Assembly: GCF_958295425.1 (NCBI RefSeq)
Contig: NC_081145.1
Coordinates: 25,910,389-25,974,388, forward strand
Direction: 5' to 3'
DNA length: 64,000 nt
Source of the DNA: Solea solea
Taxonomy: Eukaryota > Chordata > Actinopteri > Pleuronectiformes > Soleidae
Shown here piece after piece: positions 12,962 through 26,933 of the stretch. A model generated the notes under the pieces. That model had not been told where the DNA came from, did no database searches, and saw only the letters and a list, made by a program, of their open reading frames with translations. The first letter of the stretch is position 1; each line of letters opens with the position of its first letter. Position numbers and translations under genes: made by a program.

Positions 12962-14714
12962 TGACTTGACGTTGATCATGTGCATGTTTTTGTGTTAAAC
13001 GTTGACCTTGGATTTGTGCCCACGAGGACTTAATCCGCCAGGTCGTCTTCTCCTGTCTGTCGGAGACCAGGGTAACAATCACCTCCTGCACTTATACACA
13101 CAGCAGTCGAGCCACTTATGACTTCCCGTTAGCTGCAGGCGAGTGGTGAGAGCCCCTGATTAAATTGTCCAGTTGTCATGGCCACAGACACAGAAAGGTT
13201 ATTACACGAGAACACTCGCAGAGGCAGAAGTTTCAAATTACCAAAGACAAAGACAGAGCCGTAAAACAAGATTGAAAAAAGTAAAAATAAAACATTTTAG
13301 AAACCACGCTAATCTGCTTAGTCTTCAAGAGAGAAATGGAAAGGTTGAACAATTGAAGGAAAACCTTCAGTCATGAGGTGAGTTTGTATGCACACTTTAA
13401 AAACAAACAAATGTCTCCTACATTCATTTGACGTATTTTACAGCACAACGTACAAGGAGAGGCGGAAAGAAGCACACAACGCGAGCAAGGCAAGAAGTGA
13501 CTTCTACTCCTGGACATTCATGTCAGACTTTAATCACAATTAAGCGAATTCGATTGTCTGATATTTACCGATATTTAACTATATTTGGTCCAACACTGCG
13601 TTACTTTGTGTTACTTTGTGTTACTTTGTGTTACCGCAAGATCTTGGCAATACGTGGATTCCACCCAGCCAATCAGCAGAGATCAAGCTACGTCCTTGTG
13701 AAATTTGACCAATCAGTGGAGGGCTCGTGATGCTCGAAATGTCAGTGCAGTTCAGGAAGACAAAAAGTAAAAGTACGGTAACAGCTCAAAGACTAATGAT
13801 GTAAAATTGATGAAATCAATCAACTTCTATATCATGCAGGACAGGTGTCCCGGAGAACACTCTTCAAAACTGTTGTATAATGTTCTAAAAATAATGTTCT
13901 TCACTTTACTTTTTGAGTTTTTCTTTTTGAGCTTTTTGAGTTTTTCTACACAAAAATAAAACATTTTGAAAAATGTATTTCTAAGTATTTCTATGAGTGT
14001 CCTGAGGGTTTAGGAAGCGTCCTCTGTCAACAGAATGCAAAGCAAATCAAACACACAAACACATCACTGCTGCTGCTGCTGCTGCTGTTCACTGCACTAC
14101 GCAGCTCCAAGTTTCCTGGATGCACATAAACAACACACTGTGCTGGGTTTACAACATATGACTTACACACAAAGCACCAGCAGAGGGTAGGAGCTGTATC
14201 TGCATGTGTGTGTGTTAGAAATAGCAATAATAACCAAATCACCTCAAAGTACGGCTGTAATTTAAACTGTCGCCCTTTTGCAAAGCAGCAGTGAGTGATG
14301 CTGCACACCGTGGTTGTGTGTTGCATACAACGGTTATTCACTTAACGTCTACTTACTGCGCTGGTGGTGCCATCTGTGTCTGTTAGCCTCTGGTGCAGAT
14401 CAAACCAGACCGTCTGTGAGGGAAAAACACAACAACAACAGCAGCGGCAGCGTGTCAATCAACAAGAACAACGACGACGACGACAACAACAACAACAACA
14501 ACAACAGCTTGAAGCAGACATTAGTTGCTTACTGTGAGACGTGATAATGGACACAGTGAGACTCAGACACAGACATGAAGGCAGGAGATGATGTGTTTTT
14601 AAGTTGCGTGAGGATCAGTGAGGAGAGTTTGGAGCTGCTGGAGGTGGAAACACGACAATGACAGGAGCACAAAGAAAAAAGAACGAGGGGTCTGGGTCTG
14701 GGTCTGAAGAGGAG
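12962..14714. other. Non-coding stretch with small simple repeats
   Basis: A triplicated 'gttactttgt' lies at 13600-13635, a (CTG)6 run near 14069-14087 and an ACAACAACG-type run at 14430-14510. A short splice-like block at 13018-13072 (plus) is open but unrecognised. Confidence 0.4.
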
Positions 14715-15010
14715 ACAGACGGAGGCTTTTGGTTCGTACTTTGTGCTGATTTCTTCTGTCATTGTGCACGTCGCAGGAGAGCTTACAATGACGAACGGAA
14801 TGGAGCAATACTATCGGAAATTGTGAGGGCAGTATAGAGCAAATGAATGAAGAAGAGTTTATTGCAGGCATTTAAAACTGGCTGCCAGAAAACAGAGAGT
14901 GATTGTCAGGCACTCTGGGACGCAGCAGGTTTATTTCGGCACTGCCCTCTAGAGGAAGTATTGTGTAACGTCCATACTGATGTGGTATGTAAGTTTGGGA
15001 CGGACAGACG
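14715..15010. repeat. Dispersed repeat B, uninterrupted copy
   Basis: Companion of the copy at 7020-7720; shares 'cattgtgcacgtcgcagg', 'agagcttac', 'atggagcaat' and 'gccagaaaacag' in the same order. No coding frame of note. Confidence 0.6.
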
Positions 15011-15369
15011 GACGTGAAAGGCAAGAAAATATATATAAATAAATGAATTACGGTAAATTAAGGATATACTTTTCTAGTATCACAGCTAGTCGGCCTTTAA
15101 ACTCTTTCTAAGAGGAACAACAAAGTACAGTACATGGAGTGTGTGTGAGAAGGTGATGAGACATTGATTTTCTGGTTCACGCCTCCTCCGCTCTCAGCGC
15201 TTGTGAGTCTGAGTTATATAAACCTGTTCCAATAAATCACAGGAACAACTGCGAGTCGCTTGTCACAAAGGAGAGCGATGAGCGGCGCTAACTGCAGAGT
15301 AACTGAGACTTTGACCAAACGCAGCAGGAAAAAAGTCAAGGAAAATGTGGTCAGGCTCAGTGGGCAGGC

Positions 15370-15404
<35 letters not shown>

Positions 15405-15820
15405 GAACAAGCTTTAGGATAAAGGATTTGAACACTTGACACTCTGGTCACAGTTGAGCTGAAATAAAAGGTGACGTGTGTCGTTGATGGTTCAGCTTAT
15501 GAAATATTTCAGGTGTGAAAACTCAACTACACAAACCACACTGTGATACTCAGTGTGTGTGTGTGTGTGTGTGAAGTGAAGTTAAAGACCTTTCCTTGAG
15601 TGGACAGTTACGGTGATAAAGGGCTGAGTGTTATGGACAAAAAGGTTATCGTCATACGAATCAGTCAATTCCATATTGATAATAACTGTGATTAATCTGA
15701 GATGATTAAAGATTTATTTTTTGCTCCTGAAAAGGTTAAAGAGACTCGTTAATTGAGTGTCTCCATTCTCTGGAGATTCTTCTGCCAGATCCTAATCCTA
15801 ATCTGCAGATAATGTCCGAG
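15011..15820. other. Non-coding with CA microsatellites
   Basis: (CA)16 lies at 15370-15401 and a (TG)n at 15555-15573. The Cys/Val peptides read across the first are repeat products. Nothing else recognised. Confidence 0.5.
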
Positions 15821-16295
15821 TGATACACTATATAGACAAAAGTATTGGGACACTTGACTATTACACCATCAGGGACTGTAACGACATGCTCAAATACACA
15901 TACAGTACTTAAATATGGAGTTTTTCCACTCTTCTTGGAAGACTTGCCTCAAGATTTTGAAGTGTTTCTACGGTGAATTTGTGTCAATTATGAGGTCAGA
16001 GACACTGATGTTGGACGACAGATTTCTGAGAGGCTCTCAATCTCTGTTCCAGTTCATCCCAAAGGTGTTCAATCATGGGGTTAAAGGTCAGGGCTCTTTG
16101 TGGGCCAGTCACAGAGTCTTCCAAACCAAACTCAAAGTCAAACTATGTCTTTATAGTCCTTGCTTTGTGCACTGGAACAAGGACTTCCTTTAAACTGTTG
16201 GAAGTATAGCGTTGTCCATTGCGTTGTCTTGGTATGCTGAAGCGTTAAAATTGTCCTTCATTGGAGATACGGAGCCTAGAGCCCAAATCCTCATT
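15821..16295 (-). mobile_element. Tc1/mariner-like element remnant
   Basis: Begins with the typical terminal motif 'tacactatatagacaaaagt' followed by 'attgggacac' and contains 'ttcatcccaaaggtgttc', the complement of the transposase stretch near the second Asp (an HLWDEL-type segment). The transposase would run on the minus strand. It is broken by stops and indels, and the far terminus is missing, being replaced by the family A repeat at 16326. Tc1/mariner elements move by DDE/D transposase cut-and-paste at TA sites. Inactive remnant. Confidence 0.8.
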
Positions 16296-16325
16296 GAAAC
16301 GGCTGAATTCAGTACCTAACAGGTG

Positions 16326-16424
16326 TGACTCTCACATTCACACCTCTGGTCAATTTAGAGTGTCCAGTTTGCCTCAATGCCCAAATCTACATGAGGGGAG
16401 GAGTCCAGGGAACCCAGAGAAAAG

Positions 16425-16463
<39 letters not shown>

Positions 16464-16480
16464 GAGAACAGAAAAACCTT
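16326..16480 (+). repeat. Family A repeat with internal (CA)18
   Basis: Contains 'cacacctctggtcaattta', 'gagtgtccagtttgcct' and 'agaaaagccac', then a (CA)18 tract (16426-16461), then 'agggagaacag'. Compared with the copy at 1632-1850, the microsatellite sits where the family has a short 'cccacacac' motif, so it grew inside the repeat. Confidence 0.7.
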
Positions 16481-16599
16481 GTTGTGACCCGGGTCGCGAA
16501 CCAGAGTTCACGTCTGTGAACGACATAGTAATTCAATCTGAAGCAAAAGACTCAAAGCAGATCAAAAGTGTGTTTGTGCGACACAATAATTAACTTTAC

Positions 16600-17260
16600 T
16601 GTCTACAAGAGCTTTAATTCATGGTCATAGATTATATTAACAGTGTAGCAGCTCTGAGTTGTGTATCCAAATATACGAGTTTATATTCATATATTTACAA
16701 ACTGTATCCAAATCTTTATAAAGTAAATTGTGTCCGATGTCTGTTTCTATTAAATCATCTCAGACCGCCTTTGTAGTTCACGGCTGAACATAATCAAGTC
16801 TGAGCTCTGCCATTACACGACAGCGCTGTCGTGGAGTCATCAAAGTGAACACAATTGCCTCCTCCAGCAGAAAACTGAGAAGAAAGCTGCACTTTTTCAT
16901 TTATTTGTGGTTGCTTGTCAGTGTTCTGCCTCAGTATCACTGACACCACATGTGCTGTTCTGAATCAAGGCCTCTCATCCTGACACGGACTTTTCCAGAG
17001 CACAGGAACAGTTTGGTTATTTTTGCCCTGCAGCATATCGAGTGCTGAAATGATATATTGTGTATTCAAAAGAACACTCAAACCTGCTGAGGGTGAATGT
17101 GAAAGAAAGAGAGAGCAGGTAAAATGAATTTGCTTTTTTTTGGATTGGGAGGTGGAGGTTTGCAGGTAACCGGATTTCCAGAGCAATGGAAATCATATTT
17201 TCGTGCACAGCATCACTCAGCGTGGAGATGGTTTTATTACTCATTCAGTAAACAATTCAT
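16600..17260. other. Non-coding stretch
   Basis: AT-biased, no repeat family or exon recognised. Two overlapping minus-strand frames at 16965-17244 show no known domain. Confidence 0.4.
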
Positions 17261-17269
17261 GATTCTCTC

Positions 17270-17490
17270 TGACTGATGCGGTGTGACAAGATCATTTCCT
17301 CGTCCAAGACTCCTGCGCGGTCTTAATACCGAGACCCATGAAGGTAATCCCGCAACAAACAGAGCGGCGACGACGACAAAGCCACATTCAATAAACCTCC
17401 ACAAAGCCATCTTTTTTGCTTTGATATGATTACGGCCGCCTGCTCTTATTGAAAATGGAATCCGGGGGAAAGTGTCTATTCATCTGCTTT
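17270..17490. other. Candidate conserved non-coding element
   Basis: Unusually complex, repeat-free and CpG-retaining sequence, for example 'gattacggccgcctgctctt' and 'aataccgagacccatgaagg', in the middle of AT-rich, repeat-laden DNA. No open frame with splice sites. Suggestive of a constrained element only by texture; comparison with other fish is needed to decide. Confidence 0.25.
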
Positions 17491-19619
17491 CTCTGTCACT
17501 CTCATTATCGTGACAACACACTCTGCGACATGAAAGTTTGGCGACCTGTGTTTTCTGCTTCTGTCTGCTGCTGTTGCAGTTTTTAAAGGTAGTTCCTTTT
17601 GATTTAAAACAAAGCTTTTATGTAAGCTAAAAAAAAATACTATTCAGGTTTGGAAAGTGAAGTAGTTTATATAAAAAGTCACACCTGAAAACTGAGACTG
17701 TTTTATTTTGCTCTTTCACATTGAAATTGGCTCACATAGCCGGGGATTTTTGAATGTGGGATTTGCATGGTTGCCAAAAAATTAAGAAATCGATGTGTGT
17801 CTTACGTTCCCGCCAATGTAGAGCGCAGTCCAAGCAAATTAAAACCCGGGTATATACCCTGCTATATACAGAAGAACACATATTTCTGATTGCCCTCCAA
17901 GTACCACCAGAGGACGCTCGTGTACCACTGGTGGTACATGTACCACAGTTTGAGAACCATGGCTGTAGTATACAGTATATGCCAGGCCTGTGGTGCTGTA
18001 ACAAGGACGTCAGAAGAAGAAGACGACAGTGATGTGGACGTTGTTTTCCCAAAAGTTCCCAAACACAAGATTGGCCTCTCCAAAAATAGCATTTAAACAC
18101 TCCTAAAATGCTGGTGGATTTTCTTTAAAAAGACGATGTGATAGAAAACTTTTTTGCAGATTCATTCTCGGGTTAGTAGTCTGTGAGTTTAGAAAACTTT
18201 GAGATAAAAGTGTGATGAAAAGTACAAAGGAAAGAGACGACTGACACCTCTGTGTGGAGCTGTGAATTTACAAGAATGTTTTTTAATTCCTCATCACCAC
18301 ATTTTCTCCACTCTTCTTCCCTTACATAATTAATTGGCAGATAATAACGAGCAGCTATTGATCTAATATTGAGTGAATCCTGATAGACAGGAAACACGCA
18401 CAGCAGTTTCTTTTATTTGTCACGTTCCTTGAAGTTCTCTCCACATTTGCACTAAGTTTGAATGGAAAACCACACATACACAGACTCAAATATGTAAATC
18501 TGTTTGATGATCGGCCGGCACTTTTGAGACGGTCCCTAACTTCAGCTCCACTGTCAAGCTGTGCACAGCGCCGTGGCTTTACTGAGTCATGAATAAAAAA
18601 TCAGGTTCTACTAAAAATGTGATGTCTTTTTTTGTGTGTGTTCAGAGAACATTAACCAAGGCATATTTGAATAATCTATGTACATATTAACACATGTGAC
18701 TTTTTTCTTCTTTATTCCTTTACTTCTGCAGAACATGGAGGAATTTTGAAGTGAGTGTGAATAATTCTCTGTATCATTATCACAACCTTTTATTTAGCCA
18801 TTATTCATTTTCACTTACTTGTTACAGAACTAAATTTGCCCACTGGCTACGTCCATTTCTAAATGTTTGGGTATCTGACGTTAGAGATTCACCAATTTCT
18901 CAGCTGTGTCGTTGTTGATATTTCATCTTGCAATTTTTGTCTGCGCTGAAAAATGTCTTCTGATTGAAAAAGTGGTTGGATCAGAACCACAGAGGCTTTA
19001 AAAGTGTGTTTTTTGTACAGAAGGCAAGATTATTTCATCACTAATTCCATAATAATGAAAGCAGAAACACGCCTGCATTTACAGCCTCTCAAATAAAGGT
19101 TCCGTTTACATCCAGCATCTTTTGAACAAATTTTTTTTATCTTAGAAGAAGACGTGAGCACAAATAAGAGTGACACAGTTCTGAAGAAATATCAACTTTT
19201 TTTTAAAAATGCGACAAGCACTTTCTGAGCGTCTTTTGATTCTCAAGCCAGAGAAGTTTGGGTAAAATTGCTCTTAATCCACTCTTAAATCAGTTCCTAT
19301 CGCCCAGATTAAGTCTGGTGAAGGACAGGATGGACCCATCAGGCAACACAAAATCTGTAGCTTCACAAGAGGTTTTGACCAAATCACACGGCAGTTCAGG
19401 GAGATACTGGACTCCCCACAAAATCTACTCTTCATACAGTTTCTCTCAATGGAATCATCTTTACCTAGACACCGACAACAACTTCCTCCCCTATGCTAAT
19501 AAAGCCTAAAAAAAAAGGAAAAAAGTCCAAAATAGAGTTGGACAATAAATGCAAGTTCAGACATGGAAAGCTTGGCCGGGGGTCATCCCAAAAATAACAT
19601 TTTAATAATAATAACTCAT
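17491..19619. other. Non-coding; hAT-type MITE fragment
   Basis: 17895-17965 carries 'ccaccagagg', 'accactggtggta' and 'cagtttgagaaccatgg', a motif set also present at 53578-53635 in the opposite order, consistent with ends of a hAT-like MITE. Otherwise AT-rich with homopolymer runs. No exon recognised. Confidence 0.4.
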
Positions 19620-19624
19620 TCTTT

Positions 19625-20255
19625 GCACTCCCTCACTCGTTCTGTGTGCTCCCTCACTCGCTCTTTGCACTCACTCACTCACTCGTTCTTTGCGCTCCCT
19701 CACTCGCTCTTTGCACTCACTCACTCACTCGTTCTTTGCGCTCCCTCACTCGCTCTTTGCACTCACTCACTCACTCGTTCTTTGAGCTCCCTCACTCGCT
19801 CTTTGCACTCGCTCACTCGTTCTTTGCACTCCCTCACTCGTTCTTTGCGCTCCCTCACTCGCTCTTTGCACTCACTCACTCACTCGTTCTTTGCGCTCCC
19901 TCACTCGCTCTTTGCACTCACTCACTCACTCGTTCTTTGCGCTCCCTCACTCGCTCTTTGCACTCACTCACTCACTCGTTCTTTGCGCTCCCTCACTCGC
20001 TCTTTGCACTCGCTCACTCGTTCTTTGCGCTCCCTCACTCGTTCTTTGCACTCACTCACTCACTCGTTCTTTGCGCTCCCTCACTGGCTCTTTGCACTCG
20101 CTCACTCGTTCTTTGCGCTCCCTCACTCGCTCTTTGCGTTCTTAGCGCTCCCTCACTCGCTCTTTGCACTTGCTCACTCGTTCTTTGCGCTCCCTCACTC
20201 GCTCTTTGCGTTCTTAGCGCTCCCTCACTCGTTCTTTGCGCTCCCTCCCTGATTT
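19625..20255. repeat. Minisatellite, 46-bp higher-order unit
   Basis: About 630 bp of tandem repeats built from short CTCACTCG/CTTTGC modules, for example 'gttctttgcgctccctcact' and 'cgctctttgcactcactcac'. Full 46-bp units alternate with shorter variants. Neither strand has stops in several frames, which yields open frames up to 229 codons, but the peptides (HSLTRSL, FALPHSL) are pure translations of the repeat. Not a gene. Confidence 0.95.
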
Positions 20256-22485
20256 GTTCTTTGCACCGTGGTTTTTTGTTTTCGTTTCTGATCATTGCTT
20301 CGTGAAAAATGTTTCAAAATATTGACAAAAATCTAATTCCATACATGTGTAATCTGTACTATTAAAAAAAAATACGAAGATGAAAAATAAAATGATGCAC
20401 AATAGTAATGAAGACTTGTCGCACAAAAGAACAACAAAAGTAAAACAAATACAACATCATTTTGGCCACGACTCGCGTGTCATTACACGAGCGCATTATC
20501 GCCGTCATCTCCACTTTTCCTCGGCGAGTCTCAACCTTCAATTATTCACCACCTCCGTTCACACAGTACAAAAAAAATAAATGACCCTCGAGAGGAGTCT
20601 TTACTCTTGTCTAAACATGTAAACATCAGAGCTGATTGTGTTCACTCAACCATGGGATGATGTCCTTTGTGTTGCAGTCACCGGGGGGTAATGGGTCTCT
20701 CTGCAGAGATTCTGGGTCACACATGATTATCGAACAATCGTTTAGTCACAGGCCTTTCAATCATTTCTGCAGAAACGCAGCTCCGCGGACCGAGTGAAAC
20801 GATTCCACTTAGACCGGGGCAATTTCTTAGGGTGCGTATTAAATTATCAACAGGGTTCAAAGGTTAAAGGGGGCGGTTCGTGCCGAGATGTGTGAGTGTG
20901 AGGTGGAACAGGAGCGATCGCTCAAGGGAACTGATATAAAAACACTGGAGAGTCGTCTAATCTTCTTTTAATTTCACACAAATACACCATGTGCCTGAAG
21001 CAAGTCTGAGATTAACCACAGTATTTCACTGTGTCAAATTCTCCATTCACAAACTTCAGATAACGATCAAAGAAGCAATACACAAGCACGGCGATGTGGA
21101 CTGGAAGTCACACACAGAGGAAAACAGGAGAATGTTCGGGCTGAAGTGAGACACAGAGACACCAGCGAAACGTCTACAAGACGGCGGCGGTTTGAACAGT
21201 TTGGAAAGAAAGTAAATCTGGGGACACACAACAAAATATTCTGCTCCAGTCAGCACTATAGTTGGGGACAGTCGGCATGGGAGGACGTAGCGTCAGAAGA
21301 CGACAGGAAGCAGCAGGAAAATCTAAACAACGATGCCAACGTCAAGTCCTTCACGAGTTCACCCGTGCCCGTGTTTTCTTCTTTGATTTCTCAGAGCACA
21401 TCAAAAATCATCATAAAGTGCGTTCTTATCCGAGTCTTTTCAAAATCAGTGAAAAAAGACTGTGAAAGTTGAGTCGAGTGTCCCCAGCTTACGAGAGTCA
21501 AGGTTGAGACGGTTGGGTGGAGGTGATGGAGGAGGTGATCGTGATTATACTGGATAAAGGATGTTGAAGACGGAGCTGCTGCGCAGGAGGAAAAGAGATG
21601 GAGAGGACAGTCGGTGTAACAGAAGAGGACACGGGGGAGGACACAAGATGGATGCAAATGAATCGCTGTGGCGGCCGTTAAGGAAGGTGGAAACTGACCA
21701 GAGTGGGGGGGTTCTGTGGAAGCTCTCATTGTTACACTCACATGATCTGTTTCATACCAAGGATGACTCAAAATCAGTGCATTCATAATTGGATGTTAGA
21801 TGATGGATGATGATCTCACGTCGCCGGGCAGGATTTCATGCACTGCACACAGGATGTTGTTCATTTTACACCAGGAGTCGACAGCAATATTACGCTAGTA
21901 AAGCGAGGCGACTACAAACAGACAAACACTCAAAAAACAGCTCACAGCCATTCAGGATTCCCCCCCACCCGTCCCTGCTCTGCTGCTGTATACATACAAA
22001 CGCTCCCACAGTCACGTCTGATAGTATTGCGTGACATGAGTCAGAATCAATGTTTCTGCTAATCATTGACCTATCCCAGGGCCTAATAATAATAATTATA
22101 AAGGGTTAAAATTTCAAAATTATTATTAAAATGTGATATGTACATTTCAGGCTGAAGTAGCTTTTATAATATTGACTCATCCAAAGTGGGAAAAAATATC
22201 AATATACAGTAGTTTTCTTAGAATGTTTGTGTATGAAATGGCCACATAGTAAATCTATGTTACTAGTTTTATATATAATAGACTGTATTTAACCAGTATT
22301 GGTATCAGCAGACACTCTACTGTGAAAAGATTATAAACGTACAGATATTCCCTCAAACCTGGTTAAACATTCAGCCTCATTTTATTCTTCTTCAGCTCAT
22401 TATCCGTTCATCTTCATGTGAAACGTGTTCTTTCTTTCTTTCCTCCCTCTGCTCTGACACCATACGTTGTGTTTCCTTATCCTCA
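20256..22485. other. Non-coding stretch
   Basis: Includes a complex, CpG-retaining patch at 20690-20850 that could be constrained sequence. Frames at 21146-21786 on both strands overlap each other and lack recognisable domains. C-rich run at 21959-21967. Confidence 0.35.
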
Positions 22486-22486
22486 G

Positions 22487-22664
22487 CTCTTTCTTCTGCT
22501 GTTGCGGCAAAGACGGCCGACATGTGAAGCACTGGACAAGACGAAGGGACGAAAGGACGCAAAGGGAGGAGGAGGATGAAGGAAGGAAGGAAAGGAAACA
22601 AGGTGCAGTGAAAGATGTAAAGGTGCCGGAAAAGGAGGAAGAAAGATGGGAGGACACGGGAGAA
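22487..22664 (+). other. Exon-like open block, opposite strand
   Basis: A plus-strand block between a good acceptor (pyrimidines then 'cctcag') and a good donor (gtgagc). One frame is open throughout, reading SFFCCCGKDGRHVKHW and then a highly charged Arg/Glu/Lys stretch. The second half is GGA/GAA-rich, so the charged peptide may reflect simple composition. No family recognised. Could be a chance frame or an exon of an unrelated transcript inside or beyond necab2. Confidence 0.2.
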
Positions 22665-23981
<1,317 letters not shown>

Positions 23982-24481
23982 GTTTAGAGACTATACATAG
24001 AAGTGGGATTGTGTTCATCGATCTCCAGGCTCTGCTGTCACATCTCCAGCTCTCTCTCTCTCTCTCTCTCTTTCTCCCAGGTGAAGGAGCAGCAAGTACA
24101 AAGGTGTTGTGGTGTTTTTCCCCTATGTGTTTTCCACTGTCTGTAATTATGCAAATAAAGTCTTTGTGGTGTAGAAAAGCAAACATTTTGGCAAAATCTT
24201 TGCTCCCAGACAAACTTTAGTCCGTCTGAGTGGGGGAGGGGCAGCAGCTGTTATAAGTGACAAAACATTTGAACCAGTCTTGTATAAAGTACCTTACAGG
24301 GATGTATTTGAGATATATCTTAAAGTATCTTTACTAGAAAATGACTTTGGTAGAAGTTGAAGTCACTTTTTTTTATAATATTACTGACGTAAAAAAGTAA
24401 TTAAAGTGTATGACATTTACTGTACTTAAGTATCAAAAGTCATTTTCTGATATAACATTTTTATAAAAGTTATGAGTTAAG

Positions 24482-24570
24482 GATTGAGCCATGGTAGCTC
24501 AGTGGTAGGGTGAGTTGTCTTTCACCTGGAAGGCTATGGGTTCAGTTCCTGGCTCTGCTAAGTCTATATT
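24482..24570 (+). repeat. tRNA-derived SINE head
   Basis: Has a perfect polymerase III A box (tagctcagtgg, 24495-24505) and a near-perfect B box (gttcagttc, 24540-24548) at tRNA-like spacing, without a tRNA fold or anticodon arm being evident. This is the 5' part of a fish tRNA-derived SINE. It runs directly into a MITE-like segment. Confidence 0.8.
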
Positions 24571-24665
24571 GGCGCATTTCCACCGGCTCTACTCGCCTCG
24601 CCACGGCACGGTTTAAGTAGCGTTTCCACTAGCATAGTACCTGGTACCAGTAGACCCTGTGGCTG
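24571..24665. repeat. MITE-like 'tttccaccggctctactcg' segment
   Basis: The motifs 'catttccaccggctctactc' and 'gcgtttccactagcatagta' with 'cctggtaccag' resemble a dispersed fish MITE also seen in variant form at 28824-29015 and 56088-56220. Confidence 0.5.
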
Positions 24666-26933
24666 GGTGTTCTTCTTCTTCTGATTTTATTTGGGAGTAA
24701 CAAAGAGAGTTAGAGGAAATGCAGTGGAGTAAAAGTGAGAGTTGCTAGAAATATAAATAACAAAGTATAGTACAGATACATGAATTTTCTACTTAAGTAA
24801 AGTAACAAAGTATTTGTACTTTGTAACAACACTGACTTTAACTACTACTTAACTTACCGGCTGCATTTGAAGACAGAAGCTTTTAATCCAATCACAAGGA
24901 GGATCTCAAGTTTTTACTATGACTGAGTAAAAATGAGTGCAAGACCTTCAAAAAGTCAATAAATCTCATACACAACATTAATCTATTCAAAATTCCAGTG
25001 GAAACTAACACAAAAAATGTGTTTGTCTCCTAAAAGATAAAAAGTAGAAACCACAACTGTAAAAACAGTAAGAGTCCTGGAGTTTGTGTTAATCCTATGT
25101 AAATTTGGGCCCTGATGAATGTGAGTGCTCTGTGAGGTCACACTGACTCTTATTATTGTAAGGACAAACATCCCATTTAAGGGAAAAAAACATTTGTTTT
25201 TCATTACGAACACACAAAAAATAATGAGATCTTCATACTTTCTGAAGAGCGTGTCTCTGCTGAGGGCGTAAAGAGATAAATCCAATGGATTTCAAGATGA
25301 TTAAAAGTGAGGAAAATAAAGAATCAGACCTTCGTCTTTGTTTTGTTTTCTTTTAAAACATTGAAGGCAGGTTTTTCTCTTCAGACAATGAAAAACATTC
25401 ACATTAAACAATCTGAGGAGGTTCAAACCCCTTATCTTGTGTTAAGTGTTCTCAGGTTTCAGGATTCTGACTTAAATCTTAGTTCATATTTATATAAGTA
25501 AAAACTGGCTTCTTGTTGTTTTCAGCAAATTCTACTGAGGCTAAAACGAACTGTGCATTTGTTGGTTTTTAATTTATCTGTGAATTAATTCAAGGTTGAG
25601 CAGCAGCAGCAGAAGAAAATAGCTCCAAAATAAATAATAACAAAAATACATGTTCGTGCTAATGTTATTCATTACAATGTGAAAACATGTCGTCGTCCCC
25701 CCATCCCCCCCCCCCAGTGAAGCAGCGTGTCTGACTGATGTCATTTTAATGGGTTTTGGATAATACTGTTTGTATGTGGCACAGTATCGAGATGTGAGGA
25801 TCAACTTAGCTGCTGTTATTAACCCTTAGTGCATCTGTGCCGCAGGTGCACCCATGGTAATTTGCCGTGGGAATAATACACAACTCCTTATTTAGACATC
25901 CTGGGGGTGTGTGTTTATAGGTCACATATTTAGGCTTTGAAAAATGTGTTTTTTTCGTCTGCTTATGTGTTGCTTAAAAAAAGTATATCAGACACTATAT
26001 ACAGTATATACTGTATACTTTATATAATGTACGTTTAAACATAGTAATGGAAAAAAGCAGCTGAAATGCTCTGTGTCCTAAGAGTTAATGACAAAAGATG
26101 AATACGTCAAGCTTATTATATGAAACCCAGGCTTTGATTAAAGCTAGAGTATGTAATTATGTCATTTGTTTCTAAAAACACTTTCTCATGTCCTGAAAGA
26201 TATCAACAAATCGAGGGAAATGGTCAGTATCACTCACTGGTGTAATAAACACACTGTGTGACCAGGGCCTTCACAACATCCAAAAGTGACACAGAGACAA
26301 CGTACAGAAGTTAACAAACAAAGAGAGGGAAAACATGAGGTCAAAGTTCACAATGATGGGTGGATCTTTGACAAAGAGGCGGGATGAATCAGTTGCTTTT
26401 GGTTTTAAAAAGTGTAGCTTTCACACATGAACCAACCAGGATGGGAAATCACATTTTTCTAACATGTTTTGGGGAGAATTTTGGAAATTTTATAAAATGT
26501 TGGGAAATTCTTTGTTTCTTCTATCAGGTTACTGCCAGGGTTCTCTCTTACATATTTAATACCACATTGAATGAAATTTAAACTGGCACTGCCATGCCAG
26601 TTTAAAGGATATCAGTATCAGTGTGGTCTGCACTGCTTTACACTACAGTTTCACCATTCATTCATTCACACATTCATACAGCACATGTAGCGCTTTATCT
26701 ATCACCATCATCAGTCACATGCCGCCGGCACAGCTGTCAGGAGGCAATGAGGGGTAACATTGGCATATGTGTGTCACATGAACATTAACAGAAATGTCAT
26801 TTACCATGTGTTGTTACAGGACATAGCAATATATGAAAAACACATTATCGTCTGCATATTATTTGACTGTGATCAGCGAAATAAATTGGCACTTTTAGTG
26901 TTATTTTTACACTGCAATATTTACTGTTTAGAA
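24666..26933. other. Non-coding AT-rich stretch
   Basis: A perfect 20-bp palindrome of TATACAGTATA type lies at 25998-26017. A 'taaagctagagtatgtaatt' dispersed repeat start lies at 26141. C-run at 25707-25716. No exon recognised. Confidence 0.4.

Noticed and set aside
13018..13072. Possible short plus-strand exon ending at a gtaac
   Set aside because: Too short, no clear acceptor and no family resemblance.
19563..20305. Open frames of 229 and 219 codons
   Set aside because: Both are translations of the CTCACTCG minisatellite in different frames; no splice sites, family match or codon bias.
24482..24570. Functional tRNA gene
   Set aside because: A and B boxes are present but no cloverleaf with anticodon arm could be drawn; the context is that of a SINE.
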